DNA from: Balneolaceae bacterium
GTDB lineage: Bacteria > Bacteroidota > Rhodothermia > Balneolales > Balneolaceae
DNA: 49,824 nucleotides
NCBI GenBank assembly: GCA_007693395.1
Contig: REDS01000094.1
Coordinates: forward strand, 1-49,824
Direction of reading: 5' to 3'
In this document: piece after piece, positions 36,130-44,818 of the stretch
Numbering within the stretch: the first letter of the stretch is position 1
Layout: each line of letters opens with the position of its first letter
The notes under the pieces: model-generated
What the model saw: only the letters and a program-made list of their open reading frames with translations
Database searches by the model: none
Told to the model about the DNA's origin: nothing
Position numbers and translations under genes: made by a program

Positions 36130-37350
36130 ATGCAGGAACACAAATCTCCAATTCCATACGGAAGGCAGCAAATTACAGACGAGGATATTAATGAAGTTAT
36201 CCGCGTACTAAAGACTGATTATTTAACTCAAGGCCCAGAGATTGAAGCCTTTGAGCAAGCTTTTGCTGCTTATGTAGGCAGTAAATTTGCTGTAGCAGTC
36301 TCGAATGGTACGGCTGCCCTGCATTTATGTGCACTTGCGCTCGAGGTTAAAGAAGGTTCAAAAGTTATTACCACGCCCCTTACTTTTGCAGCTTCCGGAA
36401 ATTGTATTCTATACTGTGGCGGTGAAGTTGTTTTTGCAGATATTGATCCCGAAACGTGGCTTATCGATATCGAACATGTAAAAGAGTTACTTCATGCTAC
36501 TCCAGAAGGAACATACCAGGGTATTATTCCTGTTGATTTTACAGGTCGTCCGGTAAATCTTGAAGCATTCAGAAAACTTGCAGATGAACACGGCCTTTGG
36601 ATTATTGAAGATGCATGCCATGCACCCGGAGGCTGGTTTCTAAATAGTGAGGAAAAACGGTCGCACTGTGGCAGCGGAAAATATGCCGACCTTGCCATCT
36701 TTTCGTTTCATCCGGTTAAGCACATTGCCGCAGGCGAAGGAGGCATGATTACCACAGATAATCCGGAACTCTACAAAAAATTACTGTCATTACGTACACA
36801 CGGTATTATTAAAGATGATGATCGTTATCTGAACTCTCCAAATATTGCTGATGGCAGATTTACTCAGGATAAGGATGTTATACAAAAATTTTATCCCGGT
36901 TGGTATATGGAAATGCAAGATCTTGGATACAACTACAGGCTAACCGATTTCCAGGCTGCACTCGGGCGCAGCCAACTCTTACGAGCTGATGAAGGTTTAA
37001 ATCGGCGTAAAGAAATTGCAAAACGATATGATGAAGCTTTCAAAGATGAACACTGGTTAATCAGGCAGGCGGGTTTTATAGATGGCCATGCATATCATCT
37101 CTATGTTGTTGAAGTTGAAGATCGTAAAGAGCTATATGATTACCTTCGATTGAATAAGATTTTTGCACAGATTCATTACATACCACTTCATCTGATGCCC
37201 TACTACAGAAACCTCGGCTGGAAACCGGGCGATCTCCCAAATGTAGAAAAATACTATAGTTCTTGTATCAGTTTGCCTCTGTATCCTTCGCTAAGTGATG
37301 AACAGCAGTTGTTTGTGATTGAAACCATTCGCTCTTTTTATGACAAATGA
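36130..37350 (+). CDS. pseC: UDP-4-amino-4,6-dideoxy-N-acetyl-beta-L-altrosamine transaminase PseC
   Basis: A PLP aminotransferase that adds an amino group at C4 of the PseB product, producing UDP-4-amino-4,6-dideoxy-L-AltNAc. The 406-residue fold-type I protein has the sugar-aminotransferase start IPYGRQQITDEDINEVIRVL. The phosphate-binding AVSNGTAALHLCALAL and LWIIEDACHAPGG follow, and the PLP lysine is K197 in FSFHPVKHIAAGEGGMITT, the exact PseC-type context. The last 11 bases overlap the aldo/keto reductase gene. The product would normally be acetylated by PseH, which is absent here. Confidence 0.95.
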   Translation: MQEHKSPIPYGRQQITDEDINEVIRVLKTDYLTQGPEIEAFEQAFAAYVGSKFAVAVSNGTAALHLCALALEVKEGSKVITTPLTFAASGNCILYCGGEVVFADIDPETWLIDIEHVKELLHATPEGTYQGIIPVDFTGRPVNLEAFRKLADEHGLWIIEDACHAPGGWFLNSEEKRSHCGSGKYADLAIFSFHPVKHIAAGEGGMITTDNPELYKKLLSLRTHGIIKDDDRYLNSPNIADGRFTQDKDVIQKFYPGWYMEMQDLGYNYRLTDFQAALGRSQLLRADEGLNRRKEIAKRYDEAFKDEHWLIRQAGFIDGHAYHLYVVEVEDRKELYDYLRLNKIFAQIHYIPLHLMPYYRNLGWKPGDLPNVEKYYSSCISLPLYPSLSDEQQLFVIETIRSFYDK

Positions 37351-38182
37351 TCTTCTTCAAAAGATTGGAATCGGTACTGTACAATTTGGAACAGACTATG
37401 GTATTTCAAATACATATGGCCAGACACCATCAGGAGAGGTTGTAAAGATTTTACACTTTTGCAGGCAGTATGGTGTTACGCTATTAGATACTGCACCGGC
37501 CTATGGAGATGCTGAAAAAGTAATTGGGGCCAATGATTTAACGGGTTTCAGGGTTGTATCAAAGTTTATGCCTCCACGTTATTTATCAATAGAAGATCAG
37601 CTCAAAAAGAGCCTTACAAATTTAAACCATGATAGCCTTTATGGTTACCTTGCTCACCGCCCTGAAGATCTGTTGATCAACCCCGTTCAGTGGAACATTC
37701 TGCAACAGTTAAAAGATTTGGGGTCCATCAAAAAGGTAGGTTTTTCATTGAATAAACCGGCTGAACTTCATGCACTCATTGAAGAGAACATGATACCTGA
37801 TCTTGTACAAGTGCCGTTCAATTATTTTGATAAGCGGTTTGAAAACGACTTTAAAATACTGAAACGGTACAACTGCGAAATCCATGCCAGATCTGTATTT
37901 CTTCAAGGTCTGTTTTTTAAAAAATCTGAGGAATTATCACTATTTTTTGATCAGGTTAAACCTGTAATCCAAAGTCTTCAAAGGGATTTCAGCAACCTTG
38001 CACAATCACTACTTATGCATGTTTTAAAACATCCAATGATTGACAGAGTGATTATAGGTGTGAATAATAGCGCGCAATTTCTCAATAACCTTAATGGTAT
38101 CGGAACTGCTGAGGAACTTCCGACAACTCATTTAGAAATTCCTGAAGAAATCTTAATGCCATCAAACTGGCCTGCAAAATGA
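37340..38182 (+). CDS. Aldo/keto reductase of the NulO cluster
   Basis: A 280-residue aldo/keto reductase from the ATG at 37340, overlapping pseC by 11 bases. It starts KIGIGTVQFGTDYGISN and has the catalytic DTAPAYGDAEKVIG region with Asp and Tyr. The lysine lies in VVSKF, and the phosphate-binding segment is near LKHPMIDRVIIGVNN. AKRs of this kind recur in nonulosonic-acid loci, but their substrate is not established. It may reduce a keto-sugar intermediate or modify a side chain. The downstream SDR overlaps by 4 bases. Confidence 0.8.
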   Translation: MTNDLLQKIGIGTVQFGTDYGISNTYGQTPSGEVVKILHFCRQYGVTLLDTAPAYGDAEKVIGANDLTGFRVVSKFMPPRYLSIEDQLKKSLTNLNHDSLYGYLAHRPEDLLINPVQWNILQQLKDLGSIKKVGFSLNKPAELHALIEENMIPDLVQVPFNYFDKRFENDFKILKRYNCEIHARSVFLQGLFFKKSEELSLFFDQVKPVIQSLQRDFSNLAQSLLMHVLKHPMIDRVIIGVNNSAQFLNNLNGIGTAEELPTTHLEIPEEILMPSNWPAK

Positions 38183-38967
38183 ACATTCAAACATTCAATC
38201 TTACCGGAAAAATTGCGTTAATTACTGGTGGTTATGGCTACCTTGGCAAAGCTGCAACCGAGAGTTTAGCCTATCATGGGGCTACAGTTTACGTGCTTGG
38301 AAGATCTGAGAAAAAATTTGAAACAGCTTTCAGCAAAAATGAGTTTTATAAAAAACGTATTCATTTTCAGGTATGTGATGTTGCCAGCACGGATTCTATA
38401 AAAAACGCATATGGTCAAATCAATCAAAAAGAAGCGGGTTTTGATATCCTTATAAACAACGCTTTTTATCTGAGTGGGAATAACCCGCTGAAGATGACGG
38501 ACGAAGACTGGCAAACAGGAATTGATGGTACACTAAACAGTGTGTTCAGATGTATCCGTGAAGCGATACCTGTACTTATAGAAAGTGGGGCGCCCAGAAT
38601 AATCAATGTTTCCTCCATGTATGGTGTAGTGGCTCCGGATTTTGATGTATATCTAGACTTTCCTGAATCCATAAATCCACCACATTATGGTGCGGCCAAA
38701 GCCGGAATTGTACAGTTATCAAAATATTACGCAAGTTTTCTTGGTAGTGACGGAATTACAGTAAACACGGTTACACCTGGCCCGTTTCCATCGGATAGTG
38801 TACAACAAAAGACAAAGTTTATTGACAATCTAAGCAAAAAAACATCGCTTGGGCGTATAGGCAAACCGGAAGATCTTGCCGGCGCTTTTGTCTATCTGGC
38901 CTCGGATGCAGCCGCTTTCGTAACCGGGCAGAATATTATTGTTGATGGTGGCTGGACTTCTGTTTAG
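38179..38967 (+). CDS. Short-chain dehydrogenase/reductase (PtmA-like)
   Basis: A 262-residue classical SDR. The cofactor loop is ALITGGYGYLGKAATESLAY (glycines at 17, 18, 20 and 23). The catalytic set is S145/S146 in INVSSMYG and Y170-x3-K174 in HYGAAKAGIVQL, with NNAFYLSG for the active-site Asn region and the usual GQNIIVDGGWTSV end. PtmA-type SDRs accompany legionaminic/pseudaminic genes in Campylobacter, so the substrate is probably a sugar nucleotide or its precursor. It is coupled (ATGA) to the aldo/keto reductase. Confidence 0.82.
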   Translation: MNIQTFNLTGKIALITGGYGYLGKAATESLAYHGATVYVLGRSEKKFETAFSKNEFYKKRIHFQVCDVASTDSIKNAYGQINQKEAGFDILINNAFYLSGNNPLKMTDEDWQTGIDGTLNSVFRCIREAIPVLIESGAPRIINVSSMYGVVAPDFDVYLDFPESINPPHYGAAKAGIVQLSKYYASFLGSDGITVNTVTPGPFPSDSVQQKTKFIDNLSKKTSLGRIGKPEDLAGAFVYLASDAAAFVTGQNIIVDGGWTSV

Positions 38968-39022
38968 TCCATCATACCGTTCAGAATCGAAACTTAAACA
39001 AAACCTTATCAACACTTTTTTG

Positions 39023-40786
39023 ATGTATAATATTATTGAAATTGCCAATACACACGGCGGTGATAATGATTATCTAAACGATCTGATTGATCAATTTGCC
39101 GAGTACAAAAACAATTTTGGCATCAAATTTCAACCAAGTAAGCCGGATCGTATCGCACTTGAGAGTTACGAGTTTTTTGAGGTTTACAAAGAGTTCTTTT
39201 TTGATAATGACGAATGGAAAGGTTTCATCACCAAAGCCGGTAAAACCAAAGATGTATGGCTGGATCTATTCGATACCTACAGTGTGGAGATATTCCGGGA
39301 AAATAATGATACAGTACGAGGCATAAAACTGCAGGCATCAGTTCTAAATAACCTTGAAGTTGTTGATGCATTGAAGAAACTTGGCCTGAATGGCAAAGAT
39401 CTCATTATCAATATTTCAGGGTTCAGCATTAACCAGATAGAAGATTTTGTACGTGATTTTGAGAACCAGCTGAATCCACGAGAACTTCTGCTTGAGATCG
39501 GGTTTCAATCTTACCCAACACAGCTGGTAGATTCCGGTTATTCCAAAATCAAAACCATAAAAGAACACTTTTCCAATCGAATTGTTTTTGCTGATCATAT
39601 TGATGCTAATGATCCAATGGCGATCTATTTCCCGTCAATGGCTTTACTGCAGGGAGTGGATGCGATTGAGAAGCATGTTCGCTTACCGAGAGAAACAAAA
39701 TACGATCATTTCTCAAGCCTGAACCCGAAACAATACGCTATATTTATTAAGATTCAGAAGGCTTGCTCTGAGCTTGGTTCACAACCGTTTATTAATCAAA
39801 AAGAGACTGAATATCTCATAAACAGTTTGATGAAGCCTGTTGCTGGCGAAAATATACAACAAGGCTCACTGCTAAATCCAAAGAAAAATCTTCTATTCAG
39901 AAGATCTGGTAAAGATGGCCTTGATCTATATCAGATTAAAGAGAAATTGAAATATCGAAGTATTGTATCGAGAGAGGTGAATAAACACCAAACGTTTACC
40001 GACCATGACTTTAAAACAGCGCATGTAGCTGCAATTGTGGCTTGCAGGCTTAAATCAACACGGCTTAAAAGTAAGGCGCTCAGTAGAATAGGTGATTTAA
40101 GCTCCATTGAGTACTGCCTTAGAAACTGTTTGCGTTTTCCCGGTGTGCAAACAACGGTACTTGCCACCAGTAACCTAAGCAGTGATGAACCACTTAAAGA
40201 TTATACATACAGCCCTGAAATCCATTTTTTCACGGGCGATCCGGATGACGTGATCAATCGGTATTTAGGAGTAATCAATCAGCTTAAAATAGACGTCTTT
40301 ATACGTGTTACAGGTGATAATCCATTTGTAGATCCCGAAATCTGTGAGATTTTGTTGGAGAAACACTTTGTATCAGGTGCCGACTACACAACTGCAAGAC
40401 AAACAGCTGTTGGAGCAAACTTGGAAGTTATTACATCGGCTGCACTCAAGAGAGTGGCAGAGTATTTTCCCGCTGCCAATTACTCTGAATATATGAGTAA
40501 GTATTTCACCAATAATCCCGGGCACTTCAACATAAACATTGTGGACCTGCCTGAAGAGTATATTCGTGATTATCGCCTTACACTGGATTATGAGGAAGAT
40601 TTGCAGTTATATAATGAAATTGATGCACGATTATCAGCTGAAAATCCTGATTTTGGAATTAAAGATGTGTTTAACCTTTTAGATTCAACAAACTTAGCTG
40701 ACATTAATTCGCATATCAGTCAAAAATACGAAACTGATCAGCAGCTTATAAACACCCTCAACCAACACACAACAATTAAGAGTTGA
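39023..40786 (+). CDS. Fusion: divergent NeuB/SpsE-type synthase domain plus SpsF cytidylyltransferase
   Basis: A 588-residue protein from the ATG at 39023. Residues 1 to about 265 are a divergent NeuB-family barrel. E6 (IEIANTHGGDND), K35 (GIKFQPSK), K102 (GIKLQAS), SYP at 163-165, D191-H192 and the E216-K217-H218 motif (DAIEKHVRLPRETKYDHF) match the landmark residues of sialic-acid-type synthases. A short SAF-like start (YRSIVSREVNKHQTFTDHDF) is cut off and runs straight into an SpsF/PseF-type CMP-sugar cytidylyltransferase (about 333-575: VAAIVACRLKSTRLKSKAL, FFTGDPDDVINRYLGV, IRVTGDNPFVDPEI). The cytidylyltransferase would activate the finished NulO. An ATG at 38939 would overlap the SDR. 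Genes with spsE, spsF and spsG order exist elsewhere as separate genes. Confidence 0.82.
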   Translation: MYNIIEIANTHGGDNDYLNDLIDQFAEYKNNFGIKFQPSKPDRIALESYEFFEVYKEFFFDNDEWKGFITKAGKTKDVWLDLFDTYSVEIFRENNDTVRGIKLQASVLNNLEVVDALKKLGLNGKDLIINISGFSINQIEDFVRDFENQLNPRELLLEIGFQSYPTQLVDSGYSKIKTIKEHFSNRIVFADHIDANDPMAIYFPSMALLQGVDAIEKHVRLPRETKYDHFSSLNPKQYAIFIKIQKACSELGSQPFINQKETEYLINSLMKPVAGENIQQGSLLNPKKNLLFRRSGKDGLDLYQIKEKLKYRSIVSREVNKHQTFTDHDFKTAHVAAIVACRLKSTRLKSKALSRIGDLSSIEYCLRNCLRFPGVQTTVLATSNLSSDEPLKDYTYSPEIHFFTGDPDDVINRYLGVINQLKIDVFIRVTGDNPFVDPEICEILLEKHFVSGADYTTARQTAVGANLEVITSAALKRVAEYFPAANYSEYMSKYFTNNPGHFNINIVDLPEEYIRDYRLTLDYEEDLQLYNEIDARLSAENPDFGIKDVFNLLDSTNLADINSHISQKYETDQQLINTLNQHTTIKS

Positions 40787-41766
40787 GCTCTCAATCTACA
40801 ATCAAGAGGCAGTTACTCATCAGGGCTGATGGAGATCAGCAAACCGGTTTAGGCCATCTCTACAGATGTATCTCTCTGGCTTATATGCTTCAGGATGATT
40901 TCGTAATTACATTTATGATGAAATATTGCCCTGAGAATATTCTAAAAGAGATCACAGCAGATGGATTCAATGCCCGTATGATAACTGTTGATGACGATTT
41001 CTATTCGTATTTGACATCCGAATCTGTTGTAGTTCTTGATGGGTATAAATTTGGGTTACTCCATCAGCAAGAAATTGCCATGCGGAAAGTGGCCGGAATT
41101 GTGTGTATTGACGATATGTACGATCGTAAATTTGCATGCGATCTCATCATAAATCATGCCCCCGGGGTTAAGCAGGGGTACTACAATGCAGACTTAACTA
41201 CAAAATTTGCACTCGGTCCCGATTACGCTTTATTGCGCCCGCTGTTTTTAGAAGCAGCATCAAAAAAAGAGAGTCAAACAAAATCTAAAGAACTGTTTAT
41301 CTGTTTTGGAGGGTCAGACCCCAGAGACAAAACATCTCTTGCTGTAGAAACCGCACTAACTGCAACGGAGTTTCAGAGAATTAATGTGGTAGCTGGAGCA
41401 GCTTATCCGTATTTTGACAAGCTGAAAAATAGATTCAGTAGTAGTGATCGAGTTGTTCTGTATCAGTCTCTTAATCAGAATAACATGTTAAGACTTATGG
41501 AAGAATCGTCTGTGGCGATTGTGCCTTCAAGCGGAATTTTGTTTGAGGTTCTTGCAGCAGGATGTAAAGCTATTTCCGGTGTGTATGTTGATAATCAAAA
41601 AAAGGTATATGCAGGATTTAAAGAGCTGAATGCGATTGTTGAGGCAGGGGATTTTAGCCGCTCAGATATGGAACGTGCGTTATTGGAGTCAGAGGGGTTT
41701 ACTCCCCCAAATATTATTGATGGAAATAGTGCCGAACGAATAAGAAACTTATTTAAACAGATTTAA
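40783..41766 (+). CDS. pseG: UDP-sugar hydrolase PseG
   Basis: A 327-residue GT-B-like hydrolase that removes UDP from UDP-2,4-diamino-trideoxy-L-altrose, freeing the sugar for PseI. The start RQLLIRADGDQQTGLGHLYR and the later VCIDDMYDRKFACDLIINH with FICFGGSDPRDKTSLAVET fit PseG/SpsG. The second-domain VAIVPSSGILFEVLAAGC is present. The start is a TTG at 40783 overlapping the previous stop (TTGA); no ATG precedes the glycine-rich motif. It lies next to the synthase-cytidylyltransferase fusion, the usual spsE-spsF-spsG order. Confidence 0.93.
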   Translation: MSSQSTIKRQLLIRADGDQQTGLGHLYRCISLAYMLQDDFVITFMMKYCPENILKEITADGFNARMITVDDDFYSYLTSESVVVLDGYKFGLLHQQEIAMRKVAGIVCIDDMYDRKFACDLIINHAPGVKQGYYNADLTTKFALGPDYALLRPLFLEAASKKESQTKSKELFICFGGSDPRDKTSLAVETALTATEFQRINVVAGAAYPYFDKLKNRFSSSDRVVLYQSLNQNNMLRLMEESSVAIVPSSGILFEVLAAGCKAISGVYVDNQKKVYAGFKELNAIVEAGDFSRSDMERALLESEGFTPPNIIDGNSAERIRNLFKQI

Positions 41767-41781
41767 AGCAGAAAGAAGTTT

Positions 41782-43467
41782 ATGACCATTTTAGGAATTG
41801 CGAACGATGAAACAGCAAGTGCCTGCATTATAAAAAACGGCAAACTGATTGCCGCTGCAAGCGAAGAGAGGTTTACAAGGGTTAAGATGGATAATTCCTG
41901 GCCAAAGCAATCTATTGATTACTGCCTGCAGGTTGCAGATTGCGCCCTTCACGAGCTTGATGCCATTACGTATGGCTGGAGTGCAGGCTTTGATGCTGAA
42001 AAACATCTGCTTGAGTATTTTGACCGTATTGTTTACGAAGCTCAAACCAATCCGGGCGGACTGCCAATTTTTCGTGAGCGTATAGAGACAGAAATGAAGC
42101 AGGATCGTAAAAAAAGAGATGAATTTTGGGCTTTCGTAGATGAACACAATCTCCGTGATAAAGCGTTTTCTTACGATCATCATGATGCGCATGCTTTTTC
42201 AGCCTATGCTTGTTCCCCTTTCGAGAATGCACTTGTAGTAACGTGCGATGGGCGCGGCGATTTTATGTCGTTTTCAGTGGCTTCGTTTTCTCCAACTGAA
42301 AATGAATTTCACTACAGAGGAAGCAGTTCAGACAGCCTCGGATTCTTCTATGGCAGAATTACAGGCCTACTGGGTTATCGTCCGCACCGGCATGAGGGTA
42401 AAGTTACAGGGTTGGCCGCACATGGTGATCCCCAAAAATTACTCCCCCAAATGCGTGAGATGATCTACGTAAAAGAGGGAAAAGTGTATGGAAAATCAGG
42501 TGACCTTTTCAGGCCGTTTTATACCAATTATTCTGAACCGCTCAAAAAATTGATTGCTGAAAATTCGCGGGAAGATGTAGCTGCTGCCGCACAGGTTCAC
42601 CTTGAAGAATCTATTACTGAGTTGGTACAGTACTATGTAAACCAAACGGGCGCTGAATATGTGTGTATGGCAGGTGGTGTGTTTGCAAATGTACGTGTAA
42701 ACCAATGCATCCTTGAAATTCCGGGTGTAAAAAATGTATTTATTCAGCCACAAATGGGAGATGGTGGCCTGAGTATTGGTGCTGCTGCCAATTATCTCTT
42801 CGATAATGGATTACATAAAGTAGAATTGACCGATGTATATCTTGGCCCGGATTATTCTGATGAGGAGATTGAAGCTGAGTTGGGTAAAACATCAGGAATC
42901 TCATATCAGTGTGCTGAGGATGCTACCCAACACGCTATCGATGCTATCAACAATAATGAAGTAATCGGCTGGTATAACGGACGAATGGAATTTGGTCCGC
43001 GTGCACTGTGTAACCGCAGTATAATCTATCACTGCAAGGATACGTCAGTGAACGACTGGCTGAACGAGCGAATGGACAGAACGGAATTTATGCCGTTTGC
43101 CCCCGTTACGCTCGAAGAACTTGCACCGCAATGTTATTTAGGCTGGGAAAAAGATCATATAGCAAGCCGCTATATGACAATTACCTACAACTGTACCAAG
43201 TTAATGGCAGAAAACTGTCCTGCAACAGTGCATATTGATAATACGGCTCGGCCTCAAATTGTTAATGAAGAGAGCAATCCAAAAATGTACCGATTGCTCA
43301 AAGAGTATTATCGGCAAACCGAAGGGCTTTCATTGATTAATACCTCTTTTAACCGGCACGAAGAACCCATTGTTAACCGCCCACAAGAAGCTATTGATGC
43401 TCTTAAAACCGGAATGATTGATCTGCTGGTGATAGGAAACTATGTGGCAAAGAAAGCTGAAGCATAA
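41782..43467 (+). CDS. Carbamoyltransferase (NodU/CmcH/TobZ family)
   Basis: A 561-residue carbamoyltransferase that makes carbamoyl-AMP from carbamoyl phosphate and ATP and passes the carbamoyl group to a sugar hydroxyl. The Kae1-like N-terminal domain has MTILGIANDETASACIIKNG, metal-binding H134, D135 and H137 in YDHHDAHAFSAY, and TCDGRGDFMS. HEGKVTGLAAHGDP, CMAGGVFANVRVNQ and IQPQMGDGGLSIGAAA follow. The C-terminal YrdC-like domain has GRMEFGPRALCNRSIIYHC. It is downstream of pseG by 15 bases and abuts the formyltransferase-like gene. The acceptor is probably the NulO or a neighbouring sugar (inferred). Confidence 0.92.
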   Translation: MTILGIANDETASACIIKNGKLIAAASEERFTRVKMDNSWPKQSIDYCLQVADCALHELDAITYGWSAGFDAEKHLLEYFDRIVYEAQTNPGGLPIFRERIETEMKQDRKKRDEFWAFVDEHNLRDKAFSYDHHDAHAFSAYACSPFENALVVTCDGRGDFMSFSVASFSPTENEFHYRGSSSDSLGFFYGRITGLLGYRPHRHEGKVTGLAAHGDPQKLLPQMREMIYVKEGKVYGKSGDLFRPFYTNYSEPLKKLIAENSREDVAAAAQVHLEESITELVQYYVNQTGAEYVCMAGGVFANVRVNQCILEIPGVKNVFIQPQMGDGGLSIGAAANYLFDNGLHKVELTDVYLGPDYSDEEIEAELGKTSGISYQCAEDATQHAIDAINNNEVIGWYNGRMEFGPRALCNRSIIYHCKDTSVNDWLNERMDRTEFMPFAPVTLEELAPQCYLGWEKDHIASRYMTITYNCTKLMAENCPATVHIDNTARPQIVNEESNPKMYRLLKEYYRQTEGLSLINTSFNRHEEPIVNRPQEAIDALKTGMIDLLVIGNYVAKKAEA

Positions 43468-44105
43468 TGACCATTTATGCAGGAAACTATATAGAGGTTT
43501 TAAAAACGTTTCATGAAACGTTAGGAGTGAATATTGCGATATCTGAAAAGCGAAATGTTGATTCAGTAATAGTTGAATACTGTTCGTCAAATAAAATTAC
43601 GTTGTTCCTGGCAGAAAACTCTGCTCACCTGGATGAGTATCTTGATAGCCTTCCGGAAAATATTAAACTATGCCTTGTTGCCAGCTTTGGCCTGTTGTTG
43701 AAAAACAGGTTTATAGAGAAAACTGAATGGACGGTTAATATTCATCCGGGTGATCTGAAAACCTGCCGCGGGAGGCATCCTCTTCCGTTTGCAATCGTTA
43801 AGGGATTACCCATGATGACTCTCACTGCTCATCTCATTGAAGATGAAAAAATTGATAATGGCCCGGTTTTGGCTGAGTTTTCTATACCTATTGATTATAC
43901 AAAATCGTACTCGAGTAATGATCTCATGTTAAGATCAAATCTCCCTTTTATTACAAATTTGATTTTATCACAGGTAAAAGAAAAAGGTGAATTACACACT
44001 GCTGTGATAGATTTAAAAAATGCTCCGTATAACAAGCGGCTTGATGCGGACACTCTGAACGAAGTAATGAATTCCAAAAACCTATTGAAATACTGTTATT
44101 TATGA
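43467..44105 (+). CDS. Formyltransferase-like protein, candidate sugar N-formyltransferase
   Basis: A 212-residue protein with the formyltransferase catalytic Asn-His-Asp triad: N91 and H93 in WTVNIHPGDLKTCRGRHPL, and D130 in EDEKIDNGPVLAEFS. The family uses N10-formyltetrahydrofolate. It lacks the long C-terminal domain of methionyl-tRNA formyltransferase, so it is more likely a sugar N-formyltransferase (as for viosamine-type amino sugars). In this operon there is no PseH, and the PseC product carries a free 4-amino group. The neat prediction is 4-N-formylation, giving a 7-N-formyl pseudaminic acid. It overlaps the flanking genes by 1 and 4 bases. Confidence 0.78.
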   Translation: MTIYAGNYIEVLKTFHETLGVNIAISEKRNVDSVIVEYCSSNKITLFLAENSAHLDEYLDSLPENIKLCLVASFGLLLKNRFIEKTEWTVNIHPGDLKTCRGRHPLPFAIVKGLPMMTLTAHLIEDEKIDNGPVLAEFSIPIDYTKSYSSNDLMLRSNLPFITNLILSQVKEKGELHTAVIDLKNAPYNKRLDADTLNEVMNSKNLLKYCYL

Positions 44106-44818
44106 TTGTTGTAAGTCAGCCAAGATATTTGCCTGCGCTAACATACTTACAAAGGCTCCATTTTGCCGATACGTTTGTAATACTTGATAACGTACAAAGG
44201 CAAAAGCGCGGGTTTGAAAACAGGAATCGCGTTCTGGTTGACGGTAAAACAAGATGGCTTACGATTCCATCATCCTCATCATCCCGGGCACTCATTAGAA
44301 ATACCACGATTGATGGTATCGATTGGATTACAGAGCATAAAGAAAAGCTTGCACAGTATTACGCAAGCGCCCCGTTTTTTAAAGAAGAGTATATCGAGGC
44401 GTACTATAAAGATTTAAACGAAAAGATCGTAGAGACTAACTATGACTTTTCTGCATCGATGATTCATCTCATAAATAATATCTGCTCGCTATTTGGTTTT
44501 TCGCCGAGAATAATTTGTGCAACAGATCTTGATAGTAATGAGGTGGAGGCTGGCCATGGGCCGGATAAAATAGCTGAAATAGCAAAAGCATTGAAGGCAA
44601 AAATTTATGTATCCGGGTTGAATGGCAGGGAGTATGGAATAAAAGACTCCTTTGCAAAGAGCAATATTGAGGTTAAATTTCATGAAGATCAACCTGCCAT
44701 GTATACTCAGGGAGATCATGAATTTATACCGCACCTGGCTTTTTTCGACTCCCTGTTTTACGCCGGGATGGAAGAAACCATTAAACAGGTTAAAAAAGAA
44801 CCTACCTTACTAAACTGA
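44102..44818 (+). CDS. WbqC-family protein
   Basis: A 238-residue protein of the WbqC family, found in surface-polysaccharide loci. The family start IVVSQPRYLPALTYLQRLHF is followed by FVILDNVQRQKRGFENRNRV and TRWLTIP. No signal peptide or membrane helix is present. No catalytic activity is established for the family that I can state. Its position between the formyltransferase-like gene and pseI, with 4-base and 1-base overlaps, suggests a role in the same modified NulO or its transfer. Confidence 0.88.
   Translation: MIVVSQPRYLPALTYLQRLHFADTFVILDNVQRQKRGFENRNRVLVDGKTRWLTIPSSSSSRALIRNTTIDGIDWITEHKEKLAQYYASAPFFKEEYIEAYYKDLNEKIVETNYDFSASMIHLINNICSLFGFSPRIICATDLDSNEVEAGHGPDKIAEIAKALKAKIYVSGLNGREYGIKDSFAKSNIEVKFHEDQPAMYTQGDHEFIPHLAFFDSLFYAGMEETIKQVKKEPTLLN

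Noticed and set aside
43467-44105. Methionyl-tRNA formyltransferase (fmt)
   Set aside because: The protein is about 100 residues shorter than Fmt, lacks the C-terminal tRNA-binding domain, and sits in a sugar operon rather than beside def.
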